DNA of 24,422 nt, from positions 15,285 to 39,706 of the forward strand of contig DBNW01000041.1 of the NCBI GenBank assembly GCA_002299425.1, written 5' to 3'. A program made the position numbers and the translations under genes. The first letter of the stretch is position 1; each line of letters begins with the position of its first letter. The DNA is from Methylococcaceae bacterium UBA662. GTDB lineage: Bacteria > Pseudomonadota > Gammaproteobacteria > Methylococcales > Methylomonadaceae. Below the pieces are notes generated by a model, which had not been told where the DNA came from, made no database searches, and worked only from the letters and a program-made list of their open reading frames with translations. This document shows positions 1 through 8,007 of this stretch, piece by piece.

Positions 1-300
1 CACCACCAAACCCACCGGCTTGTTAACAATCAGCAGGCTTTCGTCTTCGTAGACAATATCCAGCGGGATGTCCTCCGCACTGGAGGTAATAACAGCCTCC
101 GGCTCGGCATCAAGGTCAATGATTTCGCCTCCGTCCAGCTTAGTGCGCGGTTTTAGGGCAATGCCATTGACCCTAACGCGGTCGGCCTTGACCCACGTTT
201 GCAATTTGCTGCGCGAATAGTCAGAAAACAGTTCTGCCAGAACTTGGTCTAAGCGCATACCGGCCATTTTTAGTGGCACTTGCGCTGTTTGTTTGGTCAT
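1..300 (-). CDS. rluD: 23S rRNA pseudouridine synthase D, N-terminal part (partial at window edge)
   Basis: RluD isomerises uridines 1911, 1915 and 1917 of 23S rRNA helix 69 to pseudouridine during late 50S assembly. Only the first 100 codons are in the window. Residues about 15-75 form an S4 RNA-binding domain (MRLDQVLAELF, then SRSKLQTWVKADRVRVNG). The catalytic domain begins at IVYEDESLLIVNKPVGLVV, the usual entry strand of the RsuA/RluA fold. The catalytic Asp motif (RLDKxTSG) lies beyond the edge. The ATG at 298-300 follows directly from the usual family N-terminus. The gene is divergent from bamD, the arrangement found in E. coli and many gammaproteobacteria, which favours RluD over RluC or RluA. 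The intervening 113 bp must carry both promoters. Confidence 0.9.
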   Translation of the reverse strand, partial: MTKQTAQVPLKMAGMRLDQVLAELFSDYSRSKLQTWVKADRVRVNGIALKPRTKLDGGEIIDLDAEPEAVITSSAEDIPLDIVYEDESLLIVNKPVGLVV

Positions 301-331
301 GACAAGCCCTTACTTTTCCTAGATTTTCCGT

Positions 332-337
332 TATACT
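332..337 (+). promoter_or_regulatory. Candidate -10 element for bamD
   Basis: TATACT lies in the 113-bp gap between rluD and bamD and matches the sigma-70 -10 consensus at five of six positions. The -35 side is weak (CTTACT at 309-314 with 17-bp spacing). It would give a leader of about 70 nt for bamD. That leader contains two short hairpins: CCCCT/AGGGG with a TCG loop (356-368) and GCGGG/CCCGC with an AAAA loop (375-388). Inferred from sequence only. Confidence 0.4.
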
Positions 338-413
338 CATAGCCCGGCTCAATGCCCCCTTCGAGGGGTACTGAGCGGGAAAACCCGCGATTTTACAACG
401 TGCCACTGGTGTT

Positions 414-1244
414 ATGCGATTTTTTTTAAAACTATTTGCCATCGTTTGTGTGGGTATGGCTTTGCAAGGGTGTGAAACGCTAGGTCTTGCGGATAAACCG
501 GATAGCGTTGACGAGTATGCTGGCTGGAGTGTCGGGAAATTCCGTACCGAGGCACAAGAGGCGGTCGATGCCGGCAATTATGAAAAAGCCATAAAAATTT
601 ATGAGGCTTTAGAATCGCGCTATCCGTTCAGCGAGCTGTCTGCACAAACGCAGTTGGATTTGGCTTATGCCTACTACAAAAACGGCGATGCCGAATCGGC
701 ACTTGCCGCCGCCGAGCGATTCATAAAAATGAACCCGCGCAACCTTTATGTCGATTATGCCTACTATCTGAAGGGTTTGATCAACTACAACCGCGACATC
801 GGCTTTATTGACCGCTACCTGCCAACCGACACGGCCCAACGCGAACAAAACAGCGCGCGGGAAGCCTACAGGAATTTTGAGGAACTCATCCGCCGATTTC
901 CTAAAAGCCGCTATGTGGCCGATGCGCGCCTACGCATGGTTGCCCTAAGAAACAACATGGCCATGCACGAAGTGCACATTGCCCGCTACTACCTCGAACG
1001 TGGTGCGTTCATTGCTGCAGCCAATCGAGGAAGCGGCGTTATTGAACGTTACCAACGCACCCCGGCGGTGCCTTATGCATTGCAAGTAATGCAAGAAGCG
1101 TATGAAAAATTAGGGCTGTATTCTCTCGCCAACGATACCGAGCGGGTTTACCAACTCAATTTTCCCAGCGGCCCACCCGTTGCCGAACACAAAGAAGCGA
1201 CTGTCTCCCATCGGATTTGGGATTTTATTGGCTTTGACGACTAA
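414..1244 (+). CDS. bamD: Outer membrane protein assembly lipoprotein BamD
   Basis: BamD (YfiO/ComL) is the essential lipoprotein of the BAM complex that folds beta-barrel proteins into the outer membrane. The 276-residue product starts with a lipoprotein signal: a basic start, a hydrophobic core, then the lipobox LQGC, making Cys20 the lipidated residue. The mature part is a chain of tetratricopeptide-like helices; YEKAIKIYEALESRYPFSE and ESALAAAERFIKMNPRN are clear TPR units. The segment with LKGLINYNRDIGFIDRYLP is typical of BamD, and the length suits the family (E. coli 245). No strong Shine-Dalgarno sequence precedes the ATG. The gene is divergent from rluD and convergent with phoU across 39 bp in which I see no convincing terminator. 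Confidence 0.95.
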   Translation: MRFFLKLFAIVCVGMALQGCETLGLADKPDSVDEYAGWSVGKFRTEAQEAVDAGNYEKAIKIYEALESRYPFSELSAQTQLDLAYAYYKNGDAESALAAAERFIKMNPRNLYVDYAYYLKGLINYNRDIGFIDRYLPTDTAQREQNSAREAYRNFEELIRRFPKSRYVADARLRMVALRNNMAMHEVHIARYYLERGAFIAAANRGSGVIERYQRTPAVPYALQVMQEAYEKLGLYSLANDTERVYQLNFPSGPPVAEHKEATVSHRIWDFIGFDD

Positions 1245-1283
1245 CCGTTTAGAACGAGTCAAAAGTCGCGCCATAAAAACGGC

Positions 1284-2030
1284 TTACGACCGAATTCTGG
1301 ACACATCGTCAGTGCTGTTGCCGGCAATTCTTTCTTGCATTTCTTCATGGCTTAAGTGCCTGACATCGAGACCATTGACGATATAAACCAAATGCTCGCA
1401 AATATTGCAGGCATAATCACCAACTCTTTCTAACGCTCTGGCCACCCAAATTACATCCAGGACCCGGGCCATGTTGCGGGGGTCCTCCATCATACGAGTA
1501 ATCAACCGGCGCAGAATGTTTTCATATTCCCGGTTTACGTTAGCATCCCGCCCGGTGATGCCGGTGACTTCGTCGATGTTTAAACGGGCAAACGCGTCCA
1601 GCGAAAGATGTACCATTTCTTTAATCAGATCCGCCATGTGTTCAAGCTCGTACTGATGGTTGTATTGCCCATCCACCCCGGACACCCGGATAGCCATTTG
1701 TGCAATACGCACGGCTTTGTCACCCGCCCGCTCAATCTCACGGACAATTTTGATGACCGCTATCAACAGGCGTAAGTCGAACGCTGTCGGCTGCCTACGG
1801 GCGATAATTTCTGAACACTCCCGGTCTATCGTCATTTCCAGGACATCCACTTCGCTGTCCCGCCTGATGACCTGGTCTGCTATCTCTACGTTACCGCTTG
1901 TAAATGCCGTGATGGCCAAAGCCAATTGGTGTTCCACCAAACCGCCCATAACCAGCACTTTATTGCGGACATCTTGCAGCTCTTTGTTGAATTGTTCAGA
2001 TATGTGATGACTGATTTTGTCGCTGTTCAT
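1284..2030 (-). CDS. phoU: Phosphate signalling protein PhoU
   Basis: PhoU links the Pst transporter to the PhoR sensor kinase and prevents excessive phosphate uptake; it works on the cytoplasmic face of the membrane. The 248-residue protein is all-helical, with two repeats of a three-helix bundle. Each repeat has the family's metal-binding signature: EIERAGDKAVRIA around residues 98-110 (E100, D104) and ALERVGDYACNI around 199-210 (E201, D205). The length is close to E. coli PhoU (241). It is the last gene of the pst operon, 6 bp after pstB, with its ribosome-binding region inside the pstB end. No phoB or phoR is in the window. Loss of PhoU in other bacteria derepresses the Pho regulon and raises polyphosphate. 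Confidence 0.95.
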   Translation of the reverse strand: MNSDKISHHISEQFNKELQDVRNKVLVMGGLVEHQLALAITAFTSGNVEIADQVIRRDSEVDVLEMTIDRECSEIIARRQPTAFDLRLLIAVIKIVREIERAGDKAVRIAQMAIRVSGVDGQYNHQYELEHMADLIKEMVHLSLDAFARLNIDEVTGITGRDANVNREYENILRRLITRMMEDPRNMARVLDVIWVARALERVGDYACNICEHLVYIVNGLDVRHLSHEEMQERIAGNSTDDVSRIRS

Positions 2031-2036
2031 TCTGGT

Positions 2037-2879
2037 TTATCCGTAGCGGCCGGTGATGTAATCCTCGGTCTGCTTTTTTTTGGGGTTAGTGAATAATTCG
2101 CTGGTTGGACCCATTTCTATCAAGTCTCCCATGTACATGAACGCGGTGTAATCCGAGACACGGGCTGCCTGCTGCATGTTATGGGTGACGATAACGATGG
2201 TATATTTTTCTTTCAACGCGTTAATCAGTTCTTCAATTTTTAAGGTGGAAATCGGATCCAGTGCTGAGGCCGGTTCGTCCAGCAACAAGACTTCAGGTTC
2301 AATGGCGATCGCCCTGGCAATAACCAGCCTTTGCTGTTGACCTCCGGAAATGCTTAAAGCATTGTCGTTAAGACGGTCTTTCATTTCATCCCACAGTGCC
2401 GCGCTGCGCAGTGCGTTTTCAATCGTTTCATCCAGTATGCGTTTATCGTTGATGCCTTGTATCCTTAAGCCATAAGCCACGTTTTCGTAAATAGTTTTAG
2501 GAAATGGGTTAGGCTTTTGAAACACCATGCCGACCCGACGCCGCAGTGCGGCTACGTTGACCGACTTATCGTAAATGTTGATGCCGTCCAACATAATTTT
2601 TCCGACAATGCTTACGTTGTCGATTAAATCGTTCATGCGGTTGATGCTGCGCAGCAACGTGGATTTGCCACAACCGCTAGGGCCAATGTAGGCGGTTACT
2701 TTTCGCTTAGGGATATCCATGCTGACATCCTGCAAAGCCTGCTTTTGTCCGTAATACAAATTTAACTTTTCGATTTTAATGCAGGTTTCGTTTTGTTCTT
2801 TCACTGTTTCGCGGCGGTGCAATAAAACCGCGTGCATATCTATCGGGTGGGTATGTGCGTGCTGTGTCGTTATTGTCAT
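2037..2879 (-). CDS. pstB: Phosphate ABC transporter ATP-binding protein PstB
   Basis: PstB is the ATPase that drives phosphate import through PstC/PstA. All ABC motifs are present in 280 residues: Walker A GPSGCGKST (66-74), Q-loop Q121, signature LSISGGQQQR (175-184), Walker B VLLLDEP (197-203, with catalytic E202) and H-loop H233. The phrase IGPSGCGKSTLLRSINRMND is characteristic of PstB. The N-terminus is about 20 residues longer than in E. coli and rich in His (TQHAHTHPIDMH), so a later start, such as Met15, is possible. The gene lies 5 bp after pstA and 6 bp before phoU in the same operon. Confidence 0.95.
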   Translation of the reverse strand: MTITTQHAHTHPIDMHAVLLHRRETVKEQNETCIKIEKLNLYYGQKQALQDVSMDIPKRKVTAYIGPSGCGKSTLLRSINRMNDLIDNVSIVGKIMLDGINIYDKSVNVAALRRRVGMVFQKPNPFPKTIYENVAYGLRIQGINDKRILDETIENALRSAALWDEMKDRLNDNALSISGGQQQRLVIARAIAIEPEVLLLDEPASALDPISTLKIEELINALKEKYTIVIVTHNMQQAARVSDYTAFMYMGDLIEMGPTSELFTNPKKKQTEDYITGRYG

Positions 2880-2884
2880 TGTCT

Positions 2885-4540
2885 TTACTCTTCCAGTGCC
2901 CGGTATTTTTCCCGCAAGTTATTTCTGATGATGATAGCGGTTAAGTTAAGGGCTAAAACCACTATCACCAGTAGCAACGCTGTGGCGTAAACCAAGGGCC
3001 TTGCTGCGTCAACGTTCGGGCTTTGAAAGCCGACATCGTAAATATGAAAACCCAAGTGCATAAATTTTCTGTCCAAATGCAAGAACGGAAAATTGCCGTC
3101 CAAGGGCAGGGTGGGTGCCATTTTTACCACACCAACCAGCATTAACGGCGCCACTTCACCGGCCGCCCTGGCCACCGCTAAAATCAGCCCGGTCATCATG
3201 GCCGGACTGGCCATAGGCAACACCGTTAACCAGAGGGTTTCAAATTTGGTCGCGCCCAAGGCCAAGCTGCCTTCTCTAATCGAACGCGGGATGCGCGTCA
3301 AGCCTTCCTCGGTGGACACAATCACCACAGGCAGCGTCAGCAAAGCCAAGGTAATGGATGCCCACAACAAGCCTGGAGTACCGAACACCGGGGCCGGAGC
3401 GGCTTCGGGATAAAACAACTCGTCAATTTTTCCACCCATGATGTACACAAAAAACCCCAGGCCAAATACTCCGTAGACAATGGAGGGGACACCCGCTAGG
3501 TTATTGACCGCCACCCGTATCAGACGGGTTATAAAGCCTTGCTTGGCGTACTCGCGCAGATAGACAGCGGCCACTACGCCGAACGGAGTCACTATGACGG
3601 ACATCATCAACACCATAATGACAGTACCGAATATGGCCGGAAAAATGCCGCCCTCCGTGTTCGCCTCACGCGGCTCGTCGGTGATAAATTCATGTACTTT
3701 GACGAAATAATGGCCCATCTTTTGAAAAAAATTCATGTCGTTGGGCTTGAATAGCCGAACCACTTTGGCTAAAGAAATATCCACCTGACGACCGCTGTCG
3801 GTTTCAGCCAGCAGGCTGTCGCGCCGGATTTGCTGGTACAAACCAACTAAAGAGGTCTGATATTGCTGGAATTCGATGTCAAAGGTTTTTTTTTCCTCGG
3901 CCAGTTTCTGTGCGGCTTCCTCATCCCAGCGGTTTTCTAACTTGAGTTTTCTCTCTCTCAGCCTGAGCCGCTCCAACCCGTAGTTGATAGCACCAATATC
4001 GCTTTTTTCTATCCGTCTGATCTGGGCAAACAAATCCGACGCTCGCTCAAGTCTGGCCTGGATCACAGGCCAGGCGGCCTCCCCTTGGGCAATGACGTTG
4101 CCGTTTTCCTTGATGCCCCTGATCCGACCGTAAAAATTGCCCCATTCCCGGCGCTCTATGGTAACCAAGTCGGTGGGGAATTGCTCATCTTTGATGTGGC
4201 GGGCCTGAATCCAACGAAAGTCATGACCGGTGATGTCACGGTTGCCAATTTTTATCAGGTAACGTACCAGTTCATGTTCGTCATCGGCCATTTTGAAACC
4301 ACTGATCTTGGCTATTTTTGCCGGGGTCACAGACATGTCCACCCGTTCGCCGATGATGGTTTGCAGGCCCTGGTCTTCGTCTTGGTAGCTAAGCTGTACG
4401 ATTTCGGCCGGCCAAAAATGGCTGCCCCCTCTAAAGGCAATCAGTCCTAGGACGGTAATGACCATGATCAGGCTGGTGCTGACCCCAGCAGCATTGATCC
4501 ATATCCAAGGCGAGCCGCTTTTAAACCATGATTTAATCAT
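2885..4540 (-). CDS. pstA: Phosphate ABC transporter permease PstA (long form)
   Basis: PstA is one of the two inner-membrane permease subunits of the Pst phosphate importer. At 551 residues it is far longer than E. coli PstA (296) but close to the Pseudomonas-type long PstA. After a first membrane helix (about 13-37) comes a roughly 260-residue soluble region absent from E. coli, including a charged, helical stretch around 170-245 that looks like a coiled coil. The permease domain follows (about 305-545), with the EAA-type loop EGSLALGATKFETLWLTVLP that contacts the ATPase, and ARAAGEVAPLMLVGV. Its ATG overlaps the pstC stop in an ATGA, so translation is probably coupled. The role of the extra domain is unknown; by topology it should face the periplasm. 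Confidence 0.92.
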   Translation of the reverse strand: MIKSWFKSGSPWIWINAAGVSTSLIMVITVLGLIAFRGGSHFWPAEIVQLSYQDEDQGLQTIIGERVDMSVTPAKIAKISGFKMADDEHELVRYLIKIGNRDITGHDFRWIQARHIKDEQFPTDLVTIERREWGNFYGRIRGIKENGNVIAQGEAAWPVIQARLERASDLFAQIRRIEKSDIGAINYGLERLRLRERKLKLENRWDEEAAQKLAEEKKTFDIEFQQYQTSLVGLYQQIRRDSLLAETDSGRQVDISLAKVVRLFKPNDMNFFQKMGHYFVKVHEFITDEPREANTEGGIFPAIFGTVIMVLMMSVIVTPFGVVAAVYLREYAKQGFITRLIRVAVNNLAGVPSIVYGVFGLGFFVYIMGGKIDELFYPEAAPAPVFGTPGLLWASITLALLTLPVVIVSTEEGLTRIPRSIREGSLALGATKFETLWLTVLPMASPAMMTGLILAVARAAGEVAPLMLVGVVKMAPTLPLDGNFPFLHLDRKFMHLGFHIYDVGFQSPNVDAARPLVYATALLLVIVVLALNLTAIIIRNNLREKYRALEE

Positions 4541-6807
4541 AAGGAACTGTATTTCTCGCGTAGGCGTTGCCGGACTATCTCGGCCAACGTATTGAAAATA
4601 AAAGTAAAAATAAACAATATCAGGGCCGCTAAAAACAACACCCGGTAGTGGGTGCTGTCCACCGCAGACTCGGGCATTTCCACAGCGATGGTGGCGGCCA
4701 GTGTTCGCATACCCTGGAAAATACTCAAGTCCATGACCGGCGTGTTGCCCGTGGCCATCAGTACAATCATGGTCTCGCCGACTGCGCGACCAAAGCCAAT
4801 CATGACTGCCGAGAAAATGCCTGGGCTGGCAGTCAGCAGTATGACTTTAGACATGGTTTGCCAAGGCGTTGCCCCCAGTGCCAACGAACCAACAGTCAGG
4901 TGTTTTGGGACGCTGAAAATGGCATCTTCGGCAATCGAAAAAATGCTTGGGATGACGGCAAAGCCCATGGCAACAGCCACGACCATAGCGTTACGCTGGT
5001 CGTAATCAAGGCCAAAGGAAATTCTCAACCAATCGCGCAGACTGCCATCGAACAGCCATATCTCCAGTGGCACACTGACGGCGAAGCTTAGCCAAGCTCC
5101 TGCCACAATCACCGGAACCAGCAGGGCTGCATCCCAGCCTTCTGGGAATTTTTCCAGGAACGCTTTGGGCAAAAATTGCCAGCCTAGGGCAAACAGCATG
5201 ACGATGGCCGGCATGAACAGCAAGAACGAAAACACGCCGGCTAGGTTGGCTTCCATGAAGGGTGCTAACCATAGCCCGGCCAAAAAGCCTAGGATGACCG
5301 TCGGCAAGGCACCCATGATTTCGATGGTGGGCTTGACGTATTGGCGCATCGGTGCCGCCATGAAATAGGCGGTGTAAATGGCCCCCATCAAGGCTAAGGG
5401 TACGGCAACCAGCATGGCGTAGAACGCCGCCTTGAAGGTGCCGAAAACCAGCACTGTCAGGCTGAATTTAGGCTCAAAATCGCTGGTTGCCGCCGATGTT
5501 TGCCAGACCAGTTCCGGTTCCGGGTAGCTTTCGTACCACACTTCTTGCCACAGGGATTTTAACGATACCTCGGGGTGCTCATTGTGCACTGTCCAAAAAT
5601 TAAATTTATCGTTACCCGTTTGCACCAGTAAGCTATTGGCTCTAGGTGATACCGTCACATGACGAATGTTGGCCTCTACTTTTTTGTTCAATAGGGTTTT
5701 TTCAGCCGTTGTGTGAAAAATACCCAGGCCGCCTTGGTCGTCAACACTAACAAAACCTTTGCGCCGTTGCTCTATCGCCAGTTGTGTGACAGGACGGTTT
5801 GAGACCTCAAAGGATCTGAATTTTTCTAACCTCGGCCGACCATTTTCGGCTCTTACCGCAGACCATTGGGACACCGTCCCGCCGGAATCCCCAACCATTA
5901 CCGACAAATCGCCGTTCAAGAAGACCATGCTAGTAATGGTGCGGCCTGCTTCGACTGTATTTAGGGCTTGTTTCAGGGACGGGTTGCTTTTGTCGGTGAT
6001 GTCGTAAAAAGCCAGGCGACCGGTTTTGCTGGCCAGGTACAAACTGCGTCCCGTTTTGTCTATCAGCATAAAATCAAGACCTTCGATCGGAACGCTAATC
6101 TGAGATTCGGTACGTTCAAAACTGGTTTCCTCGGCGAATAACGACCGTTCTTGGGCCAAGCCCACAATGTGGATTTTATCGCCAATTTTTGCCGCTAGGG
6201 TGAGCGCATCTTCGTCGAAAGCGAGGGCGATTTTTTCAATCGCCCGGTCCGACGCGGTTATTGCCACGGCTTCCTCGCCCATCGGGTGGGTTAATTCCGG
6301 GGTAATGACCCGTGCACCGTCAGGAAAACTCACCCGATAAACAGGCCTGACCACCACGACACGACCGTTGCTTAATGCATAACCGACGGCCCCCTTATTG
6401 ACCGGGTTGGCTACGGCAAAACTGGTAATTTTTTCGCCTTCTGGAATGGCAGCACCTTGAACCAACAGCACCTTGCCGGTCTGGGTATCAAAAAATACCG
6501 CTTTGCCCGTGTCGGTGAAGCGGACAGCGATTTTATTTTGCTCCTCAATGGCTAACGCATAAGTGGCACCTAAATGCGGCTCTGGCACTGCGTAATGGCC
6601 GGCCTCTTCAAGGCTGGCAACTGTAAACAGTGGCAAGATGACATACAAAAGGTAAAAGAAAATCATCACCAGAGCGATGATGACGCCGATGCCGCCAATC
6701 ATGACGCCGTGTTGGGCCAGTTTATCCTTGATAAGCCGCCAGCGTTGATAACCCCATCCGCTGGGCAGGGTTGTAGGTATGTTTTGCTTTTTTTCTAGGG
6801 CTGACAT
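4537..6807 (-). CDS. pstC: Phosphate ABC transporter permease PstC with periplasmic beta-propeller-like insertion
   Basis: PstC is the partner permease of PstA. From the ATG at 6805-6807 it has 756 residues against 319 in E. coli. An upstream ATG at 6862-6864 adds 19 residues (MAVSSRLGPAG...) that look unrelated to the family. Neither start has a clear Shine-Dalgarno sequence, so the choice rests on family resemblance. A first membrane helix (MIGGIGVIIALVMIFFYLLY) is followed by about 400 residues rich in short beta strands with WD-like repeats (GDSGGTVSQWSA, DDQGGLGIF), suggesting a beta-propeller in the periplasm. The multi-helix permease domain comes next, with the ATPase-contact loop VGSLALGATPWQTMSKVIL and GRAVGETMIVLM. 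It lies between pstS and pstA, overlapping pstA by 4 bp. Confidence 0.92.
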   Translation of the reverse strand: MSALEKKQNIPTTLPSGWGYQRWRLIKDKLAQHGVMIGGIGVIIALVMIFFYLLYVILPLFTVASLEEAGHYAVPEPHLGATYALAIEEQNKIAVRFTDTGKAVFFDTQTGKVLLVQGAAIPEGEKITSFAVANPVNKGAVGYALSNGRVVVVRPVYRVSFPDGARVITPELTHPMGEEAVAITASDRAIEKIALAFDEDALTLAAKIGDKIHIVGLAQERSLFAEETSFERTESQISVPIEGLDFMLIDKTGRSLYLASKTGRLAFYDITDKSNPSLKQALNTVEAGRTITSMVFLNGDLSVMVGDSGGTVSQWSAVRAENGRPRLEKFRSFEVSNRPVTQLAIEQRRKGFVSVDDQGGLGIFHTTAEKTLLNKKVEANIRHVTVSPRANSLLVQTGNDKFNFWTVHNEHPEVSLKSLWQEVWYESYPEPELVWQTSAATSDFEPKFSLTVLVFGTFKAAFYAMLVAVPLALMGAIYTAYFMAAPMRQYVKPTIEIMGALPTVILGFLAGLWLAPFMEANLAGVFSFLLFMPAIVMLFALGWQFLPKAFLEKFPEGWDAALLVPVIVAGAWLSFAVSVPLEIWLFDGSLRDWLRISFGLDYDQRNAMVVAVAMGFAVIPSIFSIAEDAIFSVPKHLTVGSLALGATPWQTMSKVILLTASPGIFSAVMIGFGRAVGETMIVLMATGNTPVMDLSIFQGMRTLAATIAVEMPESAVDSTHYRVLFLAALILFIFTFIFNTLAEIVRQRLREKYSSL

Positions 6808-6923
6808 AAGAAATGAGGCACGGTAAAGGGAGCCGGCAGGTCCAAGGCGTGAAGACACCGCCATTTCCGGACTTAAATAGCCCGGTTTTGTGTTGGTGAA
6901 GCGGCGACTACCCGAGTTGGGTC

Positions 6924-7907
6924 CTATTCGATGGTTTTTAAGATTTTTCTGATCGTTTTGGCCGGCAACGGAATGTAGCCGTACTTACCTACCACTTCCT
7001 GACCGGTTTTCGACAAGACCATTCTGATGAACTCACGCTCTAACGGTGGCAACGGTTGATTGGGTTTTTTGTTCACGTATATCAGGAGGTAGCGCGCCAA
7101 TGGGTATTGGCCGGACAATGCATTTTCCGCAGTGGCGGCAACGTAATCGGTGCTGTTCTTCTTGGCCAAAGGTACTGTTCTAACCCCCGTGGTGACGTAA
7201 CCTAAGCCGGAATAGCCAATGGCGTTGAGCGAGGTGGATACCGATTGCACGACCGAGGCAGAACCCGGTTGCTCGTTGACCGTGTTTTTAAAGTCACCTT
7301 TGCACAAGGCGTGTTCTTTAAAATAGCCGTATGTGCCCGATACGGAGTTGCGACCGAACAATTGCAGACTTTTTGTTTGCCAGGCTTTAATACCCAAATC
7401 GCCCCAGGTTCTGATGTCTCTGGGGTAGCCGCATCTGCGGGTTGAGGAAAAAATAGCATCTACCTGAGCCATCGACAGGCCTTTAATGGGGTTGTCTTTG
7501 TGAACAAAGACGGCCAAGGCGTCAACCGCAATCGGAATTGCCGTGGGCCGGTAGCCAAACTTTTTCTCAAACGATTCAATTTCATCGTCTTTCATTTCCC
7601 GGCTCATCGGGCCAAGATTGGCGGTGCCCTCGGTTAAGGCCGGCGGTGCAGTCGACGAGCCGGCGGCCTGGACTTGGACGTTAACGTTGGGATAGTAACG
7701 GTTGAAAGATTCGGCCCACAAGGTCATTAGGTTGGCCAGGGTATCAGAACCGGCACTGGACAGGTTGCCTGAAATGCCACTGACCACCGTGTATTTTGGG
7801 GTATCTGGGTCGATTTGCGTGATTGCCAAAGCACTGGTACTGGCCAATGTGCCGGCAACAAGCCCTGTAGCCAAACAGAACGCTTTAAATTTTGCAGAAA
7901 AATCCAT
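6924..7907 (-). CDS. pstS: Phosphate ABC transporter substrate-binding protein PstS
   Basis: PstS captures inorganic phosphate in the periplasm and hands it to PstC/PstA. The 327-residue product has a Sec signal peptide (basic KFK, hydrophobic core) with a likely cut after SALA, residue 28. Phosphate-ligand segments of the family are visible: SAGSDTLANLM (51-61), AAGSSTAPPALTEG (81-94), LGPMSREM (98-105) and FGRNSVSGTYGYF. The C-terminal KTGQEVVGKYGYIPLP is also characteristic. There is no lipobox, so it should be a soluble periplasmic protein. It is the first gene of pstSCAB-phoU; the 56-nt or longer gap to pstC shows only weak 4-bp stems and no clear attenuator. A candidate Pho box lies upstream. 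Confidence 0.95.
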   Translation of the reverse strand: MDFSAKFKAFCLATGLVAGTLASTSALAITQIDPDTPKYTVVSGISGNLSSAGSDTLANLMTLWAESFNRYYPNVNVQVQAAGSSTAPPALTEGTANLGPMSREMKDDEIESFEKKFGYRPTAIPIAVDALAVFVHKDNPIKGLSMAQVDAIFSSTRRCGYPRDIRTWGDLGIKAWQTKSLQLFGRNSVSGTYGYFKEHALCKGDFKNTVNEQPGSASVVQSVSTSLNAIGYSGLGYVTTGVRTVPLAKKNSTDYVAATAENALSGQYPLARYLLIYVNKKPNQPLPPLEREFIRMVLSKTGQEVVGKYGYIPLPAKTIRKILKTIE

Positions 7908-7959
7908 TAATTGATCTCTGAGTTAAGTTGGCGGATGCTTGCAAAGGTAGTAATTTTAT

Positions 7960-7977
7960 GTGACAACCTTATTAATA
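7960..7977 (-). promoter_or_regulatory. Candidate PhoB-binding site (Pho box) upstream of pstS
   Basis: On the minus strand this reads TATTAATAAGGTTGTCAC. Against the enterobacterial Pho box CTGTCATAAAACTGTCAC, the right half (TGTCAC) is exact, the left half is poor, and about 11 of 18 positions agree. It ends about 52 bp before the pstS ATG, and AT-rich sequence just downstream (CATAAAATTACTACC) could provide a -10. The position in front of the first pst gene is where PhoB control is expected, but a single good half-site is weak evidence. Confidence 0.4.
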
Positions 7978-8007
7978 GCAGAATTTTTTGTCGGTTATCG
8001 AGACGGC

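Noticed and set aside
375..388. GCGGG/CCCGC hairpin followed by GATTTTAC as an intrinsic terminator
   Set aside because: The stem has only 5 bp and the T-run is short and delayed, so termination in front of bamD is unlikely.
6807..6864. Upstream ATG for pstC adding 19 residues
   Set aside because: The extension has no family resemblance and no Shine-Dalgarno sequence. I prefer the ATG at 6805-6807, though the evidence is not decisive.
6865..6923. Attenuator or terminator between pstS and pstC
   Set aside because: Only 4-bp stems (CCGG/CCGG, ACCC/GGGT) are visible and no T-run follows.
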